Origin: Vibrio marinisediminis
GTDB lineage: Bacteria; Pseudomonadota; Gammaproteobacteria; Enterobacterales; Vibrionaceae
Direction: 5' to 3'
DNA: 64,000 nucleotides
Assembly (NCBI RefSeq): GCF_014050145.1
Contig: NZ_JACFYF010000009.1
Location: 62,001-126,000 of the forward strand
Both the position numbers and the translations under genes were made by a program. Positions 26,587 to 35,872 of the stretch are shown here, piece by piece. The notes below the pieces were generated by a model, which was given only the letters and a program-made list of their open reading frames with translations, was not told where the DNA came from and did no database searches. How positions within the stretch are numbered: position 1 is the first letter of the stretch; every line of letters starts with the position of its first letter.

Positions 26587-26703
26587 TTTCGTACGTATGC
26601 CGGTACTGACGGACTCTATCAAACACTGGGTTTTATACGTTAGTTTGGTTTTTCCAGCTCGAGTAATTTTTTTGCAAAATGGCTGTCAACGCCTAGGAAA
26701 AAC

Positions 26704-26732
26704 AAAAAAAGCCCACTTCCAAGAAAGTGGGC
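26704..26732 (-). terminator. Leftward intrinsic terminator with no visible gene
   Basis: Stem GCCCACTT/AAGTGGGC with a 6-base loop and seven A residues on the left, which read as a U tract on the minus strand. The opposite side has no T run. No leftward gene lies upstream of it within this gap. Confidence 0.75.
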
Positions 26733-27037
26733 AAGGATTAGAACTTAGGACAAGCCTAACATTATTATTATATATATATAAATGCACACTTTGCTTTTAT
26801 ATAAGGAGGAAGACAATCAATGTATGAATAATTTAGAACAGAGCTCTTAACTCAAGTAGCCAAACTACAGTAACAATAGTAATTGCATGATATTAAACTT
26901 TCAATTTAATATCTGCTCAATAAATTGAAGATTATGTTATTTTCAACACGAAAGCATTTAAATTATCCCCGCTATCTCCAACGCGATTCTATTAAACGAA
27001 AACATCCCTTCGTGCTAGCCGCCATAAACTAAGACAT

Positions 27038-27068
27038 AAAAAAAGCCCATCAGCACAAACTGATGGGC
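27038..27068 (-). terminator. Second leftward intrinsic terminator with no visible gene
   Basis: Nine-base-pair stem GCCCATCAG/CTGATGGGC with loop CACAAA and seven A residues on the left, again a minus-strand terminator. It implies a transcript starting between 27069 and about 27553 on the minus strand. Confidence 0.75.
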
Positions 27069-27553
27069 AACAGACTATAAATAATATTTATCTTAACAAA
27101 GGACATTCTAAGCTTGTGTTAGTAAAAATGAAATCTTGATTACAAATCACCTCATCCAAACAACGAGTTCATTTTACATTAATAAATACAATGCGCTAGA
27201 TAATATTAGCTCATTAAATTTCACTTTATGACCAATAAATACGAAGTAAAATAAATATTAATATATAGGTAATACGCTGCTTATTTAGTTCCTACTTGAC
27301 ACGAATAATAGAAAAAACTGAGCGCATTCTTAAATGTAGTGACTTGCATAAAATAAGGGCGATGAATTAGCATACCCTCACTTTGAATTTTGGTTACTCA
27401 ATTCACCAAAGTTCACCAGCTTAACTCTATGTATTTCCATCTCTTCATATATAACCAGCCGTTTAGAATCCCAATAACGCGGGATATTTCTGGTTTGTAA
27501 CCCATCACTCGTAACTTAATTACGTCCCTATTCATCGCATTACTGGAGGACCA

Positions 27554-28900
27554 ATGCCACAAGGTCTAATGCTCACCGACTTAGCCATTGCCGGCTTTCT
27601 ATTACTGATTGCGAAAATTCTTCGTGTTCACCTGCCATTACTACAACGCATGTACCTACCTTCCGCTGTTTTAGCAGGTTTAATCGGACTGCTTCTTGGT
27701 CCTGCTCTCGCTAATTTTCTGCCATGGACCAACACTTTTACAGCAAATGCCGGTATTCTTACCGCTGCCTTGTTCTCTTCATTAGGGCTTGCCACTGACT
27801 TACCCTCGCCACGAATCGTAGCCAAACGGGCTGGTTCGTTATGGGCGTTTAATCAAATCGCTTCTGTATCCCAATGGCTTTTTGCTGCAATGTTTGGTTT
27901 ATTTATTACAACCTGCTTTTGGCCAGCTTTAAATCCAGCAATCGGGGTGACACTGTCTGCTGGCTTTATGGGTGGACATGGTTCCGCAACGGTTGTTGGT
28001 GATATTTTAACAGGGCTAGGATGGGAAGATGGTTTCACCTTAGGTTTAACTTTCGCCACCATTGGTATATTCGTCTCTATCTCAGTAGGTATGTTGATCC
28101 TTCAATTTGCGTTGAGAATGGGTTGGATTGATACATTTACGACTTTTGCAAGCATGGATAAACATCAGCGCAAAGGTCTAATTAAACCCTCGGAACAACC
28201 GTCCGTTATGAAAGACACCATGTCTTCGCTTTCCGTCGATTCATTTGCGATTCATGCCGCTTTGGTTGTACTCGTTACCGCCTTTTCATTTGTTTCAGCC
28301 AATTACTTATCTTCATTTTCTGAGAATGTACAAATACCAACATTCGTCACTGGCTTTCTAGCTGGCATGTTTGTACGCATCATTGCAAAACGCACCAATG
28401 CAAACCTGTACTTATGTGATGAGGCTTTCAACCATGCCGCGGGCATAAGCACTGATTACCTAATTATATTTGGTATTTCTGCCATCAAGATCACCGTGCT
28501 CGCCCACTACCTTCTCCCTATGGTTATTTTGGCAACTGGTGGCATCATTTTCACGTTATGGTTAATACTCTGGGTTGCGCCCCGCATGCTCGGCAAAGAT
28601 TGGTTTGAAAAAGGGTTGTTTACATGGGGATGGCTGACAGGCACGGTTGCAATGGGTATAGCACTGCTGCGAATTGTCGACCCTAATATGCGCAGCAAAG
28701 TTTTAGATGACTATGTGATTGCCTATGTTCCCGGCTCCATTACCGACATTTTCATTATTTCTCTGATGCCAATAGCAATGTACAACGGTATGCATTGGCA
28801 AGCGGTTGGGGTTGGATTGAGTTATATCGCCATAGTACTATTTGTTTGGCGCTTCGTGCTAAACCGCAATGCTTGGGTCAATCAACAAGAAAACACATAA
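27554..28900 (+). CDS. GltS-family sodium/glutamate symporter
   Basis: This 448-residue inner-membrane protein has about 10-12 hydrophobic segments and the GltS-family repeats: LPLLQRMYLPSAVLAGLIGL near residue 27-46, GGHGSATVVGD (about 141-151) and a symmetric second half with TGTVAMGIALLRIVD (about 365-380). It should import glutamate or a related anion with Na+. TGGAGG lies 6 bases before the ATG. It stands alone; no regulator of glutamate use lies beside it. The substrate is inferred from the family. Confidence 0.85.
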   Translation: MPQGLMLTDLAIAGFLLLIAKILRVHLPLLQRMYLPSAVLAGLIGLLLGPALANFLPWTNTFTANAGILTAALFSSLGLATDLPSPRIVAKRAGSLWAFNQIASVSQWLFAAMFGLFITTCFWPALNPAIGVTLSAGFMGGHGSATVVGDILTGLGWEDGFTLGLTFATIGIFVSISVGMLILQFALRMGWIDTFTTFASMDKHQRKGLIKPSEQPSVMKDTMSSLSVDSFAIHAALVVLVTAFSFVSANYLSSFSENVQIPTFVTGFLAGMFVRIIAKRTNANLYLCDEAFNHAAGISTDYLIIFGISAIKITVLAHYLLPMVILATGGIIFTLWLILWVAPRMLGKDWFEKGLFTWGWLTGTVAMGIALLRIVDPNMRSKVLDDYVIAYVPGSITDIFIISLMPIAMYNGMHWQAVGVGLSYIAIVLFVWRFVLNRNAWVNQQENT

Positions 28901-29421
28901 CCGCTAAAGAATTTTTAACTGCTGACCTAACAAATATTTAGGTCGGCAACTTAAGAGTAATGTGGAAAATTTAGCCTAGTGCAACTCACTAGAAGAGATG
29001 ATCTCTGTTCGATTACGGATAGAAATTTGAGGGATGAAAGTAAACAAAGCGTGCTCTTTGACTTAAATAAAGTGAGCGGATAGCTAAATGACAACCTACG
29101 CTTCATTTGGTAAAATGCTTGAGTCAGCAAGGCACAAATCTTTTGGATGCATTGCCATCAGCCTATTGTTCAATACAACTTCATCTAGCTGCTTTCGTTC
29201 GACCTAAATCATATAATTTCTATTCGATTTTTGTGAAGAAAAATCAACAACTACATAAGATTTCACGCTTGCTAAAACAAGATGGAACAGCACTTACATT
29301 GGTAGTAATCAACTGCGTTTAAACGACCGATCCTTCTTGTTGTTTGGCGAGAACTTTTGTTGATTACTGCATACATTTAACCTGAAGCATTTGCTTCTCT
29401 ATTACCATATAGTCATAGAGC
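28901..29421. other. Intergenic region after the GltS-type gene
   Basis: About 520 bases with no convincing gene. A hairpin GCTGACCTAA...TTTAGGTCGGC at 28920-28946 lacks a T tract. A 71-codon open frame (29107-29322) has no ribosome site and no recognisable features. The rest should hold the promoter of the AraC-family gene. Confidence 0.5.
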
Positions 29422-30237
29422 ATGTATTTTCATAAAGTTACAACAAACAGTGTCAATCTTCAGCCCTTCAGGACGAAGCAGGTCTTTTTGATCAGAGCAG
29501 ATGGTTATAGTGGTAGCGCTTTCATTAATGGGTCTAAAATCGCCAATTTTGACCAGTCTTTATTGGTAATTCCTGCTGAGTCATTAATCCAGTGTGACAT
29601 TCAAAAAGACCGTTCTGATGGGGTTCTCGAACTATTCACAATCAACAAGCGAGACAAAGCTGCTCTCAAAGAAAAGCTGTTGCTCATTAATGATTTTATA
29701 TTAGATAGAAAAAATAATGCTGATTACATACTAGCGAAAGGCGATGATCTTGCTAGTATATTTGCCTTAAATCATTCTTTAGTTTCTTGCCATTTAGGAC
29801 GAGAGGTTAAAAACCTAACTCTAAAACAATCGGTTCTCCATCTATTACTTATCTTATATACCCAAGGGTATGATATTAGCCTGTTATTCCATCAAGCATG
29901 TCATCTATCAGTATCAGAGCGCTTAACTAGATTATTTCTAGACGAGCCAATGTATAAATGGACACTTGAGAATGCGGCTAAAAGGATTTTCACAAGCAAC
30001 TCCACATTGCGAAGAAACTTATCTAGGGAGAACACATCTTTTTCAAAACTACTGAACAGCGTCAGACTCGGATTAGCAATAAATTATTTAACATTCACCA
30101 ACTTTAACATATTTAAAGTTAGTGAACTAAGTGGATTCAACAGTTCAGCTTACTTTTGCACCATATTTAAAAAGAAATACGGCATGACGCCACAAAAGTT
30201 CCGACAAACGTCAAAAGAAACAAACTCGTTAAATTGA
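29422..30237 (+). CDS. AraC-family transcriptional regulator
   Basis: The 271-residue protein has a divergent N-terminal sensing domain (about 1-150) and a C-terminal AraC DNA-binding domain with two helix-turn-helix units: WTLENAAKRIFTSNSTLRRNL (about 184-204) and ELSGFNSSAYFCTIFKKKYGMTPQKFR (about 234-260). The layout is like GadX, ToxT and Rns, which often control virulence or stress genes. Its gene is AT-rich compared with neighbours, and the ribosome site is weak, which may mark horizontal gain. No target is evident next to it. Confidence 0.82.
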   Translation: MYFHKVTTNSVNLQPFRTKQVFLIRADGYSGSAFINGSKIANFDQSLLVIPAESLIQCDIQKDRSDGVLELFTINKRDKAALKEKLLLINDFILDRKNNADYILAKGDDLASIFALNHSLVSCHLGREVKNLTLKQSVLHLLLILYTQGYDISLLFHQACHLSVSERLTRLFLDEPMYKWTLENAAKRIFTSNSTLRRNLSRENTSFSKLLNSVRLGLAINYLTFTNFNIFKVSELSGFNSSAYFCTIFKKKYGMTPQKFRQTSKETNSLN

Positions 30238-30674
30238 AAACTCTTAATTAATACAAACCGGAAGCAAGTCTATGCTTCACTTTCTGCTTGATCAAGTTCA
30301 TCTTGAGTTACTAGGTCATCTTGTTGGAAAATTGCCAAAAACTTAAGACAACTCCATCGCTCCAGACATTGAAAACATTTAAAGCTTAGCACTACCTTCC
30401 CTTTATCTCTGTTTTATACTTAAATCTAATTTAAGTATATTTGTAATGGTTTTTAGTAAAAATAATCCCAGTGGTACTAGTTTTGATTTTATGACTCCTT
30501 ACACACTGTTTATTTTAACTAAATGGCACTTATTCGGCATTATAATTTCTGGTCAACTTATTACAATTTAAGCCGTAAAATTCTGTATAAACATTCTTAT
30601 TTGTAATAAAAAACTCGCCTTATATCAGCGAGTTTTTACAATTTACATCAGTGAAACCACTGCTTCTATAGCAA
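30238..30674. other. Intergenic region between convergent genes
   Basis: About 440 AT-rich bases between the AraC-family gene and the leftward aldolase gene. It contains a sigma54-like sequence TGGCACTTATTCGGCA at 30524-30539 and a strong terminator at 30609-30637. No protein gene is seen. Confidence 0.5.
30609..30637. terminator. Bidirectional intrinsic terminator of the salvage operon
   Basis: A perfect 10-base-pair stem AAAAACTCGC/GCGAGTTTTT with a 9-base loop. The T tract on the minus strand follows the aldolase stop by about 38 bases; the plus-strand side also has five T residues. Confidence 0.9.
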
Positions 30675-31319
30675 CTATTCTGACTTCAAACCATAAGATT
30701 TGAATTTCTCAAGAACCACCTGCATCTCTTGCGCAGGCAATGTCGGTATTTCACTTTGTACTGCAGCAATCTTCAAATAGAGATTGGCTAATACTTCCAC
30801 TTCGTTGGCTAACCACAGTGCTTTTTCTAAGTTCACTTCCATCGCAATCATGCCGTGGTGCTGCATCAATATCGCTTTGCTTTCACGAATACCATTAGCG
30901 ACACTATCAGCGAGTGGCTGACTGCCAAAGGTTGAATAAGGCAAACACGGTACATGGTCGGTTCCAGTGACCGCCACCATATAATGCAAAGCAGGAATAT
31001 TGCGATTCAAAATGGACACAGCTGTGGAATGTACTGCATGGTTGTGCACCACAGCATTTAACTCAGGTCTTGCAGCAAAGCACGACAAGTGAAAATGCCA
31101 CTCACTAGACGGCACCTTACCCGCTTCATAATTGCCCTCTTTATCAACATAGACAATCATGTCTGGGGTCAGTTTTTTATAAGGAATGCCACTAGGCGTT
31201 ATTAACATGCCCTCTTTGTAGCGGGCGCTGACATTTCCCGATGTTCCTTGATTGAGCCCTAGTGCGTTCATTTCTAGACAAGTATCGATGATCTCTTGGG
31301 CAAGTTGTTCTCGATTCAT
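30675..31319 (-). CDS. FucA-like class II aldolase (likely methylthioribulose/5-deoxyribulose-1-phosphate aldolase)
   Basis: This 214-residue zinc enzyme follows E. coli L-fuculose-1-phosphate aldolase closely, with the same numbering of catalytic residues: Glu73 in SSEWHFH, His92 and His94 in VVHNHAVH, and His155 in MQHHG. Such aldolases split a ketose-1-phosphate to DHAP and an aldehyde. Being last in an operon with MtnK and MtnA points to 5-methylthioribulose- or 5-deoxyribulose-1-phosphate (DHAP shunt; called Ald2 or DrdA in other bacteria) rather than fuculose. MtnB dehydratase is a distant relative, but this sequence is of the FucA type. The strong terminator follows. Confidence 0.88.
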   Translation of the reverse strand: MNREQLAQEIIDTCLEMNALGLNQGTSGNVSARYKEGMLITPSGIPYKKLTPDMIVYVDKEGNYEAGKVPSSEWHFHLSCFAARPELNAVVHNHAVHSTAVSILNRNIPALHYMVAVTGTDHVPCLPYSTFGSQPLADSVANGIRESKAILMQHHGMIAMEVNLEKALWLANEVEVLANLYLKIAAVQSEIPTLPAQEMQVVLEKFKSYGLKSE

Positions 31320-31372
31320 AATGTGATCCTATTGAGTGGAGCCAAATGACTCCACCATTATTCTTAACAGCA

Positions 31373-32479
31373 CTAAACCAATTCAGGTCGTTTAAGATCG
31401 GCAAACATCTCGTCGAGCGCTTGCTCTGTCGCGGCGCAGACGCCACGCTCAGTAATCAACCCTGTCACATATTTAGCCGGTGTCACATCAAAGGCATAGT
31501 TGCCACACTCGGTACCAGCAGGAGCCGTGTTCACCCAGCTACGCTTACCCGTTGGGTCAATGCCGTAGACATGAGACTGTTCATCCCCTGAACGTTGCTC
31601 GATAGGGATCTCTTTAACGCCATCATAAACAGTCCAATCAATCGTTGGGGATGGCAAGGCAACATAGAAAGGAACGTTATTGTCATAGGCCGCTAGCGCT
31701 TTCAAATAAGTACCAATCTTATTACACACATCCCCTTTGGCTGTGGTTCTGTCTGTCCCGACGATGCACAAGTCAACGTCGCCATGCTGCATTAAATGAC
31801 CACCAACATTATCCGCAATCAAAGTGTGCGGTACCCCATGAGAACCCAGTTCAAATGCAGTCAACAAACCTTGGTTACGTGGGCGTGTTTCATCTACCCA
31901 AACATGAACCTTAATACCCGCTTCATGCGCTTTATAGATAGGTGAAATTGCGGTCCCCCAGTCAACCGTTGCCAACCAACCTGCATTACAGTGTGTGAGC
32001 ACATTAACGGTGCTGCCTGCTGGCTTTTTCGCGGCAATCTGTTTGATGATTTCTAAACCATGTTCACCAATGCTTTCACACAACTGCACGTCTTCATCGG
32101 CAATTTCCGCAGCTAACTGATACGCCACAGCTTTTCTCTGTTCACTTGCCACATTTTTAAGTTTCGCGAAGGTACGGTCCAGCGCCCACTTTAAGTTGAT
32201 TGCCGTCGGGCGCGTTTCTATCAAAACGTCGTAACACGTTTGCAGATGTTCATCACTGGTATCTTCTGTCATGCCTAATGCCATACCATAGGCAGCAACT
32301 GCACCGATTAAAGGCGCGCCTCGCACCCACATCTCTCGAATGGCGGTCGCAGCTAACTTCATTGAGTCAAGTTGTATGACTTCAATCTCAAACGGGAGTT
32401 TGGTTTGATCTAATATCTCTACCGTCCATCCATCTTTTGCCACCCATACTGTACGTTGGTGTTTTCCATTAATTTTCAT
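31373..32479 (-). CDS. mtnA: Methylthioribose-1-phosphate isomerase (MtnA)
   Basis: The 368-residue enzyme converts 5-methylthioribose-1-phosphate to the ribulose form; relatives also accept 5-deoxyribose-1-phosphate. It is an eIF2B-alpha/MtnA-fold protein with [16 protein letters not shown] (about 50-65), the catalytic Cys164 in [11 protein letters not shown] and catalytic Asp243 in [13 protein letters not shown], all at the family positions. It lies between mtnK (9-base gap) and the aldolase (53 bases). The rest of the methionine salvage pathway (mtnB, C, D, E) is not in the window. Confidence 0.95.
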   Translation of the reverse strand: MKINGKHQRTVWVAKDGWTVEILDQTKLPFEIEVIQLDSMKLAATAIREMWVRGAPLIGAVAAYGMALGMTEDTSDEHLQTCYDVLIETRPTAINLKWALDRTFAKLKNVASEQRKAVAYQLAAEIADEDVQLCESIGEHGLEIIKQIAAKKPAGSTVNVLTHCNAGWLATVDWGTAISPIYKAHEAGIKVHVWVDETRPRNQGLLTAFELGSHGVPHTLIADNVGGHLMQHGDVDLCIVGTDRTTAKGDVCNKIGTYLKALAAYDNNVPFYVALPSPTIDWTVYDGVKEIPIEQRSGDEQSHVYGIDPTGKRSWVNTAPAGTECGNYAFDVTPAKYVTGLITERGVCAATEQALDEMFADLKRPELV

Positions 32480-32488
32480 AGCAACCTC

Positions 32489-33754
32489 TTAGCAACTTTG
32501 TGCAAACTGACCAATAGTGGCAATTTCTTTGTATTCTTTTGCATTTACGATGAGCTCACGAGCCAGTTTTAGTGCTCGACGCTCACAGCTTGCGCGTAAC
32601 TCAGCATTTTCAATTTCTTTAAAGTCAGCCACTCCGGCAAACCCAATGATGCGGCGGTTCATCTCTAATCCCGCATTCACCAACGTTTCTTCTAACAGGG
32701 TTTGGAAGAATTCGCTTTGCGCGCGTTGCAGTACTTTTTCACCCAAACCTTGTTGATAGATTTCGACGGGATAGGCATCACCCTGCTGCTTGTCATTCCA
32801 AAGCTGGGTAAAGTGGGTCACAAACACATGCCAAGTTGAGGTGATTTGTTCAAGAAGATAGCGTTGGTATTCATCGCATTTCGCTTCGTCACTCTCCCAA
32901 CCAGGACGAGAGAAATATGCCATAAGTAAATTGCCAACATAGTTGCCAATATCAAACGCCATCGGTCCCATGAAGCCAAATTCAGGGTCTATCACTTTGG
33001 TTTCTGACTCAGTAACCATGATCGATCCTGAATGCAAATCACCGTGTAGCAATGCTTGACTCTCTGTCATAAATTTATACTTGTAACGCATTGCCACTTG
33101 AATCATCTCTTCGTCTTGCCAGACTTTATGCACATCGGCATCAAGCTGAGGAGATGTCCAGTTATTACGCTCGGCGTCAAAATAAGGTTCAGAGAAAATC
33201 AAATCCTCGGTGATCTTGCAAAGCTCATGGTTCACAGCAAATTTTGACACCAGAGCTTTTTTCTCTTCAGCATTCATGCCGATGTCAGAGGTGTGGAATA
33301 GCGTTTGCGCTAAGAAAACACCCACATCCTCAGCCAAGCAAGCGAAGGTTTTACCTGCGATCAACTCTTTACGTAAAATCACGTGTGGTGATAAAAATTC
33401 CATGGCAAAAATGGCCATATCTTGATCATAGAAATAAACTTGCGGTACCAATCTATGCCCAGCAAACTTCGCTTCTATATTAAGTACGTTGTACTCAAAA
33501 TAAGCGCGCGTTAAAGAAAGTTTCCAACTCTCACCCGCCGCACGTACGTAGGGTAATGCTTGTTTTACAACAATCGTTTTCTCTAATCCTTCAACAATAA
33601 ACACTAAGTTCAAGTTGCCATCACCGACTTCTTTTACTGTCCACTCTTTGGGCTCACCACCCAAGACCAAATCACTCGGTAATTTCTTGCTAAGGTATGA
33701 AGGTAAAGATTCACTGGTTAAAGGCGCGTAGCCAGCTGGAACGGTATTCGACAT
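32489..33754 (-). CDS. mtnK: S-methyl-5-thioribose kinase (MtnK)
   Basis: The 421-residue kinase has the protein-kinase-like fold of the aminoglycoside phosphotransferase/MtnK family: GDGNLNLVFIV (about 45-55) near the nucleotide loop, VVKQALPYVR (about 63-72, ATP lysine), catalytic HGDLHSGSIMV (about 237-247) and the metal-binding DPEF (about 257-260). It phosphorylates C1 of 5-methylthioribose, or possibly 5-deoxyribose. ATG 33763 abuts AAGGA, so ATG 33754 with 8-base spacing is preferred. It follows the binding-protein gene after 80 bases in the same operon. Confidence 0.95.
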   Translation of the reverse strand: MSNTVPAGYAPLTSESLPSYLSKKLPSDLVLGGEPKEWTVKEVGDGNLNLVFIVEGLEKTIVVKQALPYVRAAGESWKLSLTRAYFEYNVLNIEAKFAGHRLVPQVYFYDQDMAIFAMEFLSPHVILRKELIAGKTFACLAEDVGVFLAQTLFHTSDIGMNAEEKKALVSKFAVNHELCKITEDLIFSEPYFDAERNNWTSPQLDADVHKVWQDEEMIQVAMRYKYKFMTESQALLHGDLHSGSIMVTESETKVIDPEFGFMGPMAFDIGNYVGNLLMAYFSRPGWESDEAKCDEYQRYLLEQITSTWHVFVTHFTQLWNDKQQGDAYPVEIYQQGLGEKVLQRAQSEFFQTLLEETLVNAGLEMNRRIIGFAGVADFKEIENAELRASCERRALKLARELIVNAKEYKEIATIGQFAQSC

Positions 33755-33834
33755 AACGACCATCCTTAATATTGTAATGCGGAACTAGGGCGAGCTTTCT
33801 CGCCCTTAAATACGGAACTTGTTGGTAAACTAAA

Positions 33835-34872
33835 TTAGTTAACCGTTGGCATTGGCATCCAATCAGTCACCAATACGGTTGAAGATGAGAACGAAGGAAT
33901 CTTGCTTACCAAGTCGTCCATATTTTTAATGTCTTGTTGGTTAAGCATCTCTTGCGTGATCAGTACTGGTGGAACAGTTACCTGCTTTTCAACCTTGTCA
34001 CCGTTCATTAGCATCGCCAACGCTCGAACACTCACCTCACCCATGATTGATGGGTTGGTTGCCACGGTTGCTACCCATGCACTATTTGGCTCACGCATAG
34101 CTTGGATATCAGAATTAGAAATATCAGCACTGTAAATCTTAACCTTGCTTGCTAAGCCAGCTTCATCAACCGCAATTTTTATCCCTTTGGCAAACTCATC
34201 ATAAGGTGAAAACGCAACAGAAATGTCTGGATTTGCACGGAATACTGCCGCTGCTTGGTCCGCAACTTGGTTAGGAATTGGGTTGTTCATGGTGCCAAAA
34301 CGCGCGATCTCTTCAATATTTGGATAGGTTGTTTTGAATTCAGCAAACACTTCGTCACGGCGATCAAGTGGTGGAATACCCGGAACGTAGACATAAGCCG
34401 CTTTCCAAGCTTCACCGTTATCTTTTACTGCTTGTTCTAGTGACATACGAGCAATCAAATGATCGTCTTGGTTGATCTGTGGAATGGCTGGGTTATCTGC
34501 GTTTACGTCAAAAGCGACCACTTTAATGCCATTTTGAACCGCTAGATCCGCCAAATCTTTAATTGAATCCGTAAAGCCATGTTGCAATACGATACCGTCA
34601 TAGCCTTTCATGATCGCTTGCTCTAGCTGGTTGCGCTGTAGCGAGGCGTCTTGACGCGCGTCATATACATCTAATTTAAAACCAAGTGCTTCAGATTGGC
34701 GTTTTACGCCTTTAAGGTACAACTCTGGAAAATCACCCTGTGACAGATAACGTACGTGGGCAATTCTCAACTCTTTTCCTTCAAATGGAGATTGAGTGTC
34801 AGCTACCACACTGCCTGTCACCATTACACCAGCGATGGAAGCGCAAAGAGTGAGTGTTTTTAAGGTCTTCAT
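33835..34872 (-). CDS. Periplasmic sugar-binding protein of the ribose-type ABC importer
   Basis: This 345-residue protein has a signal peptide (about 1-24, MKTLKTLTLCASIAG, cleavage after VVA) and the two-lobed Peripla_BP_4 fold of RbsB/LsrB relatives (KELRIAHVRYLSQGDFPELYLKGVKRQ in the mature N-terminus; YDGIVLQHG and KVVAFDVNAD later). Its operon suggests the ligand is 5-methylthioribose, 5-deoxyribose or a close pentose. An earlier in-frame codon at 34914 overlaps the permease gene; AAGGAAAT fits ATG 34872. The permease gene ends 17 bases upstream. Confidence 0.9.
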   Translation of the reverse strand: MKTLKTLTLCASIAGVMVTGSVVADTQSPFEGKELRIAHVRYLSQGDFPELYLKGVKRQSEALGFKLDVYDARQDASLQRNQLEQAIMKGYDGIVLQHGFTDSIKDLADLAVQNGIKVVAFDVNADNPAIPQINQDDHLIARMSLEQAVKDNGEAWKAAYVYVPGIPPLDRRDEVFAEFKTTYPNIEEIARFGTMNNPIPNQVADQAAAVFRANPDISVAFSPYDEFAKGIKIAVDEAGLASKVKIYSADISNSDIQAMREPNSAWVATVATNPSIMGEVSVRALAMLMNGDKVEKQVTVPPVLITQEMLNQQDIKNMDDLVSKIPSFSSSTVLVTDWMPMPTVN

Positions 34873-34888
34873 TGTTATTTCCTTATAT

Positions 34889-35872
34889 TTATGCACGTTT
34901 ATTGGATAAGCCAAAGGTAAACATTAGTGCTGCTACCAGTACTAAGCCTTTAATAAAGTCTTGTGTGTAATAGGGAGTATTCATCATGGTGAGTCCGTTT
35001 AGCAGTACGCCGACAAACAGCGCGCCAATAGCCGAACCTTGAGCATTAGGTCTTGCCGCACCAAGCACGGCGAAACCAATTAACGCCCCTGCGACACCAT
35101 CCATCAGCAGGGAGTTGCCAGAACTTACGTCACCTCGCCCAATTCGGGCAGCCAGCAAAATGCCACCAATTGAGGCATAAACGCCAGACATCACATAAGC
35201 GACATAACGGTAGAACTTGATGCGTGCACCAGCTAATTTAGCCGCTTGTTCATTCGAGCCAATGGCATACATCACTCGACCATGGCGCGTTCGCTCCAAG
35301 AAGAAATAAGTGATCACTGCCAGTATCAACATGATGACAACCGGTACAGGAATGATGTCAAAAATGCGCGCTCGACCTAGGAACAAAAAGCTTTCAGAAA
35401 AAGTGCCCGTCGCCGTTTCACCATTTGCTAGAGACATACCCGTTGAAATTGAACGACCTTGAGTCGGGATAAGTTGTAAACCCAATAACAAAAACATCAT
35501 GCCTAAGGTAGTAAGCAGATCTGGCACTTTCATTTGCACAGTCATAAAACCGTTAACCAAGCCAACCAACACGCCGACCGTAATGGCGGCAAAGATGGCC
35601 ATGCCGGTTCCACCATCAAACACCACCATTACGTAGCTGGCTGTCATCATTGAAAACGCCGCCGTTGAACCAATCGACAAATCAAAACCATCAACTGCCA
35701 AGGTTGCCGTCACGCCAAGGGCTAAAATGGCAACAATCGACACTGACTGGAGGATGATCATCATATTAATGGTGCTAAGAAACGCCGGTTCCGCGACTGA
35801 AAATAGAATCAGCATCAGAGCAAGTAAAATTAGCAAGCCATATTTAATGGCAAATTCACGCATATCTTTCAT
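34889..35872 (-). CDS. Ribose-type ABC importer permease
   Basis: The 327-residue inner-membrane protein has 8-10 hydrophobic segments in the BPD_transp_2 (RbsC) pattern, with LAVDGFDLSIGSTAAFS (about 59-75) and the coupling region YAIGSNEQAAKLAGARIKFY (about 211-230). Only one permease gene is present, so it should form a homodimer. ATG 35881 touches its GAGG site, so ATG 35872 is preferred. Its start lies inside the 3' end of the ATPase gene, giving an overlap of about 17 bases. Confidence 0.9.
   Translation of the reverse strand: MKDMREFAIKYGLLILLALMLILFSVAEPAFLSTINMMIILQSVSIVAILALGVTATLAVDGFDLSIGSTAAFSMMTASYVMVVFDGGTGMAIFAAITVGVLVGLVNGFMTVQMKVPDLLTTLGMMFLLLGLQLIPTQGRSISTGMSLANGETATGTFSESFLFLGRARIFDIIPVPVVIMLILAVITYFFLERTRHGRVMYAIGSNEQAAKLAGARIKFYRYVAYVMSGVYASIGGILLAARIGRGDVSSGNSLLMDGVAGALIGFAVLGAARPNAQGSAIGALFVGVLLNGLTMMNTPYYTQDFIKGLVLVAALMFTFGLSNKRA

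Larger units (their letters stand above)
26587..27553. other. Long AT-rich intergenic region after the syp locus
   Basis: This stretch of 967 bases has no convincing protein gene. It holds an AT dinucleotide run (about 26768-26780), two leftward intrinsic terminators (listed separately) and a strong AAGGAGGA ribosome site at about 26802-26809 followed only by 3- and 8-codon frames. There is no rightward terminator with a T tract directly after sypR. Confidence 0.6.

Noticed and set aside
29107-29322. 71-codon open frame before the AraC-family gene
   Set aside because: No ribosome site, non-ATG start, no recognisable domain; the codon pattern looks random in an AT-rich gap.
30675-31319. MtnB dehydratase as identity of the aldolase-like protein
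   Set aside because: MtnB is a relative of the same fold, but this sequence follows FucA in length and in Glu73, His92, His94 and His155 with surrounding residues, and no mtnC or mtnD lies nearby.
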